Source: Bryobacteraceae bacterium (lineage in GTDB: Bacteria; Acidobacteriota; Terriglobia; Bryobacterales; Bryobacteraceae). Taken from it: a stretch of DNA of 64,000 nucleotides. Within the stretch, counting starts at the first letter, position 1, and every line of letters begins with the position of its first letter. Below, piece after piece: positions 62,763 to 64,000 of the stretch. The stretch spans positions 496,001-560,000 of the forward strand of contig JAHCHE010000001.1 in assembly GCA_026129905.1 (NCBI GenBank), given 5' to 3'. Made by a program: the position numbers and the translations under genes. Below the pieces are notes generated by a model that searched no databases, was not told the origin of the DNA, and saw only the letters and a list, made by a program, of their open reading frames with translations.

Positions 62763-64000
62763 TTGACGGAGCCGGAACGTCCTAACCCGGATGACCTGCT
62801 GGTCCGGGTTTCCGAAGAGGATCGCGCGCGGGCGCGAGGAAAGCTGAAGGTGTTCTTTGGCGCGGCTCCCGGCGTCGGAAAAACCTTCGCCATGCTGGAA
62901 GCCGCCCGGCTCCAGCGCAAATCCGGCGTCGATGTTGTCGTCGGGGTCGTGGAAACGCACAACCGCGCGGAAACCGAAGCGCTCCTCGAAGGCCTGGAAG
63001 TCCTGCCGCGCCGCTCCATCCTGCACCGCGGCGTGAAGCTCGAAGAATTCGACCTTGACCGCGCCCTTGCCCGCAAGCCCGAACTGCTCCTGGTGGACGA
63101 ACTCGCCCACGCCAACGCGCTTGGCTCGCGTCACGTCAAGCGTTGGCAGGACGTCATGGAACTGATCGACGCCGGCATCTCCGTCTACACCACCCTCAAC
63201 GTCCAGCACCTCGACAGCTTGAACGACCTCGTCGCCCAGGTCACCGGCGTCGCCGTTCGCGAAACGATTCCCGATTCCGTCCTCGATCGCGCCGGCGACA
63301 TCGAACTCGTCGACCTGCCCGTCGAGGAACTCCGCCGCCGCATGGAAGAGGGCAAGGTCTACATCCCGGACCAGGCCCAGCGCGCGATGGAGAACTTCTT
63401 CCGCCCCGGCAATCTCATCGCCCTCCGCGAAATGGCCTTGCGGCGCACGGCCGACCGCGTCGACGCGCAGATGCGGAACTACCGACGCGATCACGCCATC
63501 CAGCCCACATGGCCGGTCACCGAGCGCCTCATCGTCTCCATCGGTCCCAGCCCGTTCTCCGCCAAGCTGATACGCGCCGCCCGGCGAATGGCGGAGCGCC
63601 TCCAGGCGGAATGGATCGTCGCCTTCGTCGAAACGCCCGACTTCGCCGATGCGCCTCACGACGCCCGCGAACGCGTCCGGTCCTCCCTCCGCCTGGCCGA
63701 GCAGCTCGGCGCCGAAACCGTCACCCTCGCCGGATCCAACGTCGCCGACAGCCTACTCCGCTATGCCCGCTCCCGCAACGTCTCCAAAATCGTCATCGGA
63801 AAACAGACCGGTCCGCTCTGGAAGCGGCTTCTGCGCGGCTCGGTACTCGACGATCTGGTCCCGGCCTCCGGCGACATCGATATCTACGCCATCTCCGGCG
63901 AACCCGGCGCGCCGCTGCGCGTGACGCCCGCGCCGGTTCCCGCCGGTCCGGCCGCCTGGCGCGGATACGTCTTCGCCCTCGCCGTCGTCGCTGCCTGCAC
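62763..64000 (+). CDS. kdpD: KdpD sensor kinase, partial (3' end beyond window)
   Basis: I translated this from TTG 62763 (AGGA 4-7 bases upstream) to the window edge; 412 residues are visible. The N-terminal KdpD domain has Walker A GAAPGVGKT (33-41), VVGVVETHNRAET, LLLVDELAHANALGSRH and YTTLNVQHLDSLND. A universal-stress-protein-like domain follows (about 258-380: RLIVSIGPSPFSAKLIRAAR, VIGKQTGPLWKRLLRG). The first membrane segment is just beginning at the edge (GYVFALAVVAAC). The kinase core lies outside. KdpD senses low K+ or turgor and phosphorylates KdpE to induce kdpFABC. Confidence 0.96.
   Translation, partial: MTEPERPNPDDLLVRVSEEDRARARGKLKVFFGAAPGVGKTFAMLEAARLQRKSGVDVVVGVVETHNRAETEALLEGLEVLPRRSILHRGVKLEEFDLDRALARKPELLLVDELAHANALGSRHVKRWQDVMELIDAGISVYTTLNVQHLDSLNDLVAQVTGVAVRETIPDSVLDRAGDIELVDLPVEELRRRMEEGKVYIPDQAQRAMENFFRPGNLIALREMALRRTADRVDAQMRNYRRDHAIQPTWPVTERLIVSIGPSPFSAKLIRAARRMAERLQAEWIVAFVETPDFADAPHDARERVRSSLRLAEQLGAETVTLAGSNVADSLLRYARSRNVSKIVIGKQTGPLWKRLLRGSVLDDLVPASGDIDIYAISGEPGAPLRVTPAPVPAGPAAWRGYVFALAVVAAC

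Noticed and set aside
1-64000. CRISPR array, transposon or prophage
   Set aside because: No regularly spaced repeats, transposase motifs, terminal inverted repeats or phage structural genes were seen.

Overview
This is one contiguous piece of a high-GC bacterial chromosome with about 48 genes. No rRNA, tRNA, CRISPR array or transposase was seen. The gene style suggests an acidobacterium of the Solibacter/Bryobacter group. The clues are many secreted or Tat-exported glycoside hydrolases and oxidoreductases, a TonB receptor with a carboxypeptidase-regulatory-like N-terminus, an SBBP-repeat protein with the C-terminal module common in that group, small membrane proteins at the kdp locus, and frequent GTG/TTG starts. 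The assignment is inferred from protein families, not from a marker gene.

Layout. 1-7 kb: a tannase-family esterase (cut by the left edge), DoxX, a DUF4038 glycosidase and a very large double-kinase hybrid sensor. 7-24.6 kb: a saprotroph-like set of exported proteins (lipoprotein, GH36-like glycosidase, beta-helix protein, alpha/beta hydrolase, M14-like peptidase, a cobalamin riboswitch driving a BtuB-type receptor, SDR, a 953-residue three-part secreted protein, penicillin acylase, Gfo/Idh/MocA oxidoreductase). 24.6-27.1 kb: a decayed defence island on the minus strand. A gutted DUF3883-type helicase and a frameshifted, truncated DUF1156 methylase flank an intact ATPase/TOPRIM-like pair. 27.5-37.7 kb: a tightly coupled plus-strand surface-glycan operon (two paralogous GT2 enzymes, GT4, epimerase, flippase, GT-C enzyme, DPM1-like GT2, ICMT-like methyltransferase), then a radical SAM/SPASM protein. 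37.9-42.3 kb: a membrane coiled-coil protein with a strong terminator, then an NtrC-type regulator and its kinase. 42.3-49.5 kb: a class V aminotransferase, proS, glyA, GT4, an XRE regulator facing a zinc-ribbon protein, and tadA. 49.5-54 kb: a MacAB-like ABC efflux operon. 54.1-56.4 kb: an SBBP repeat protein. 56.4-64 kb: kdp potassium uptake genes (small ORF, kdpF, A, B, C), a sulfatase, and kdpD running off the right edge.

Two patterns stand out. First, many monocistronic genes have a TANNNT -10-like hexamer 6-7 bases before the start codon and no clear Shine-Dalgarno, which points to leaderless transcripts. Second, the 24.6-27.1 kb island keeps an apparently complete ATPase plus TOPRIM-like pair in the position of a nested module between the ruins of the helicase and methylase that carried it.
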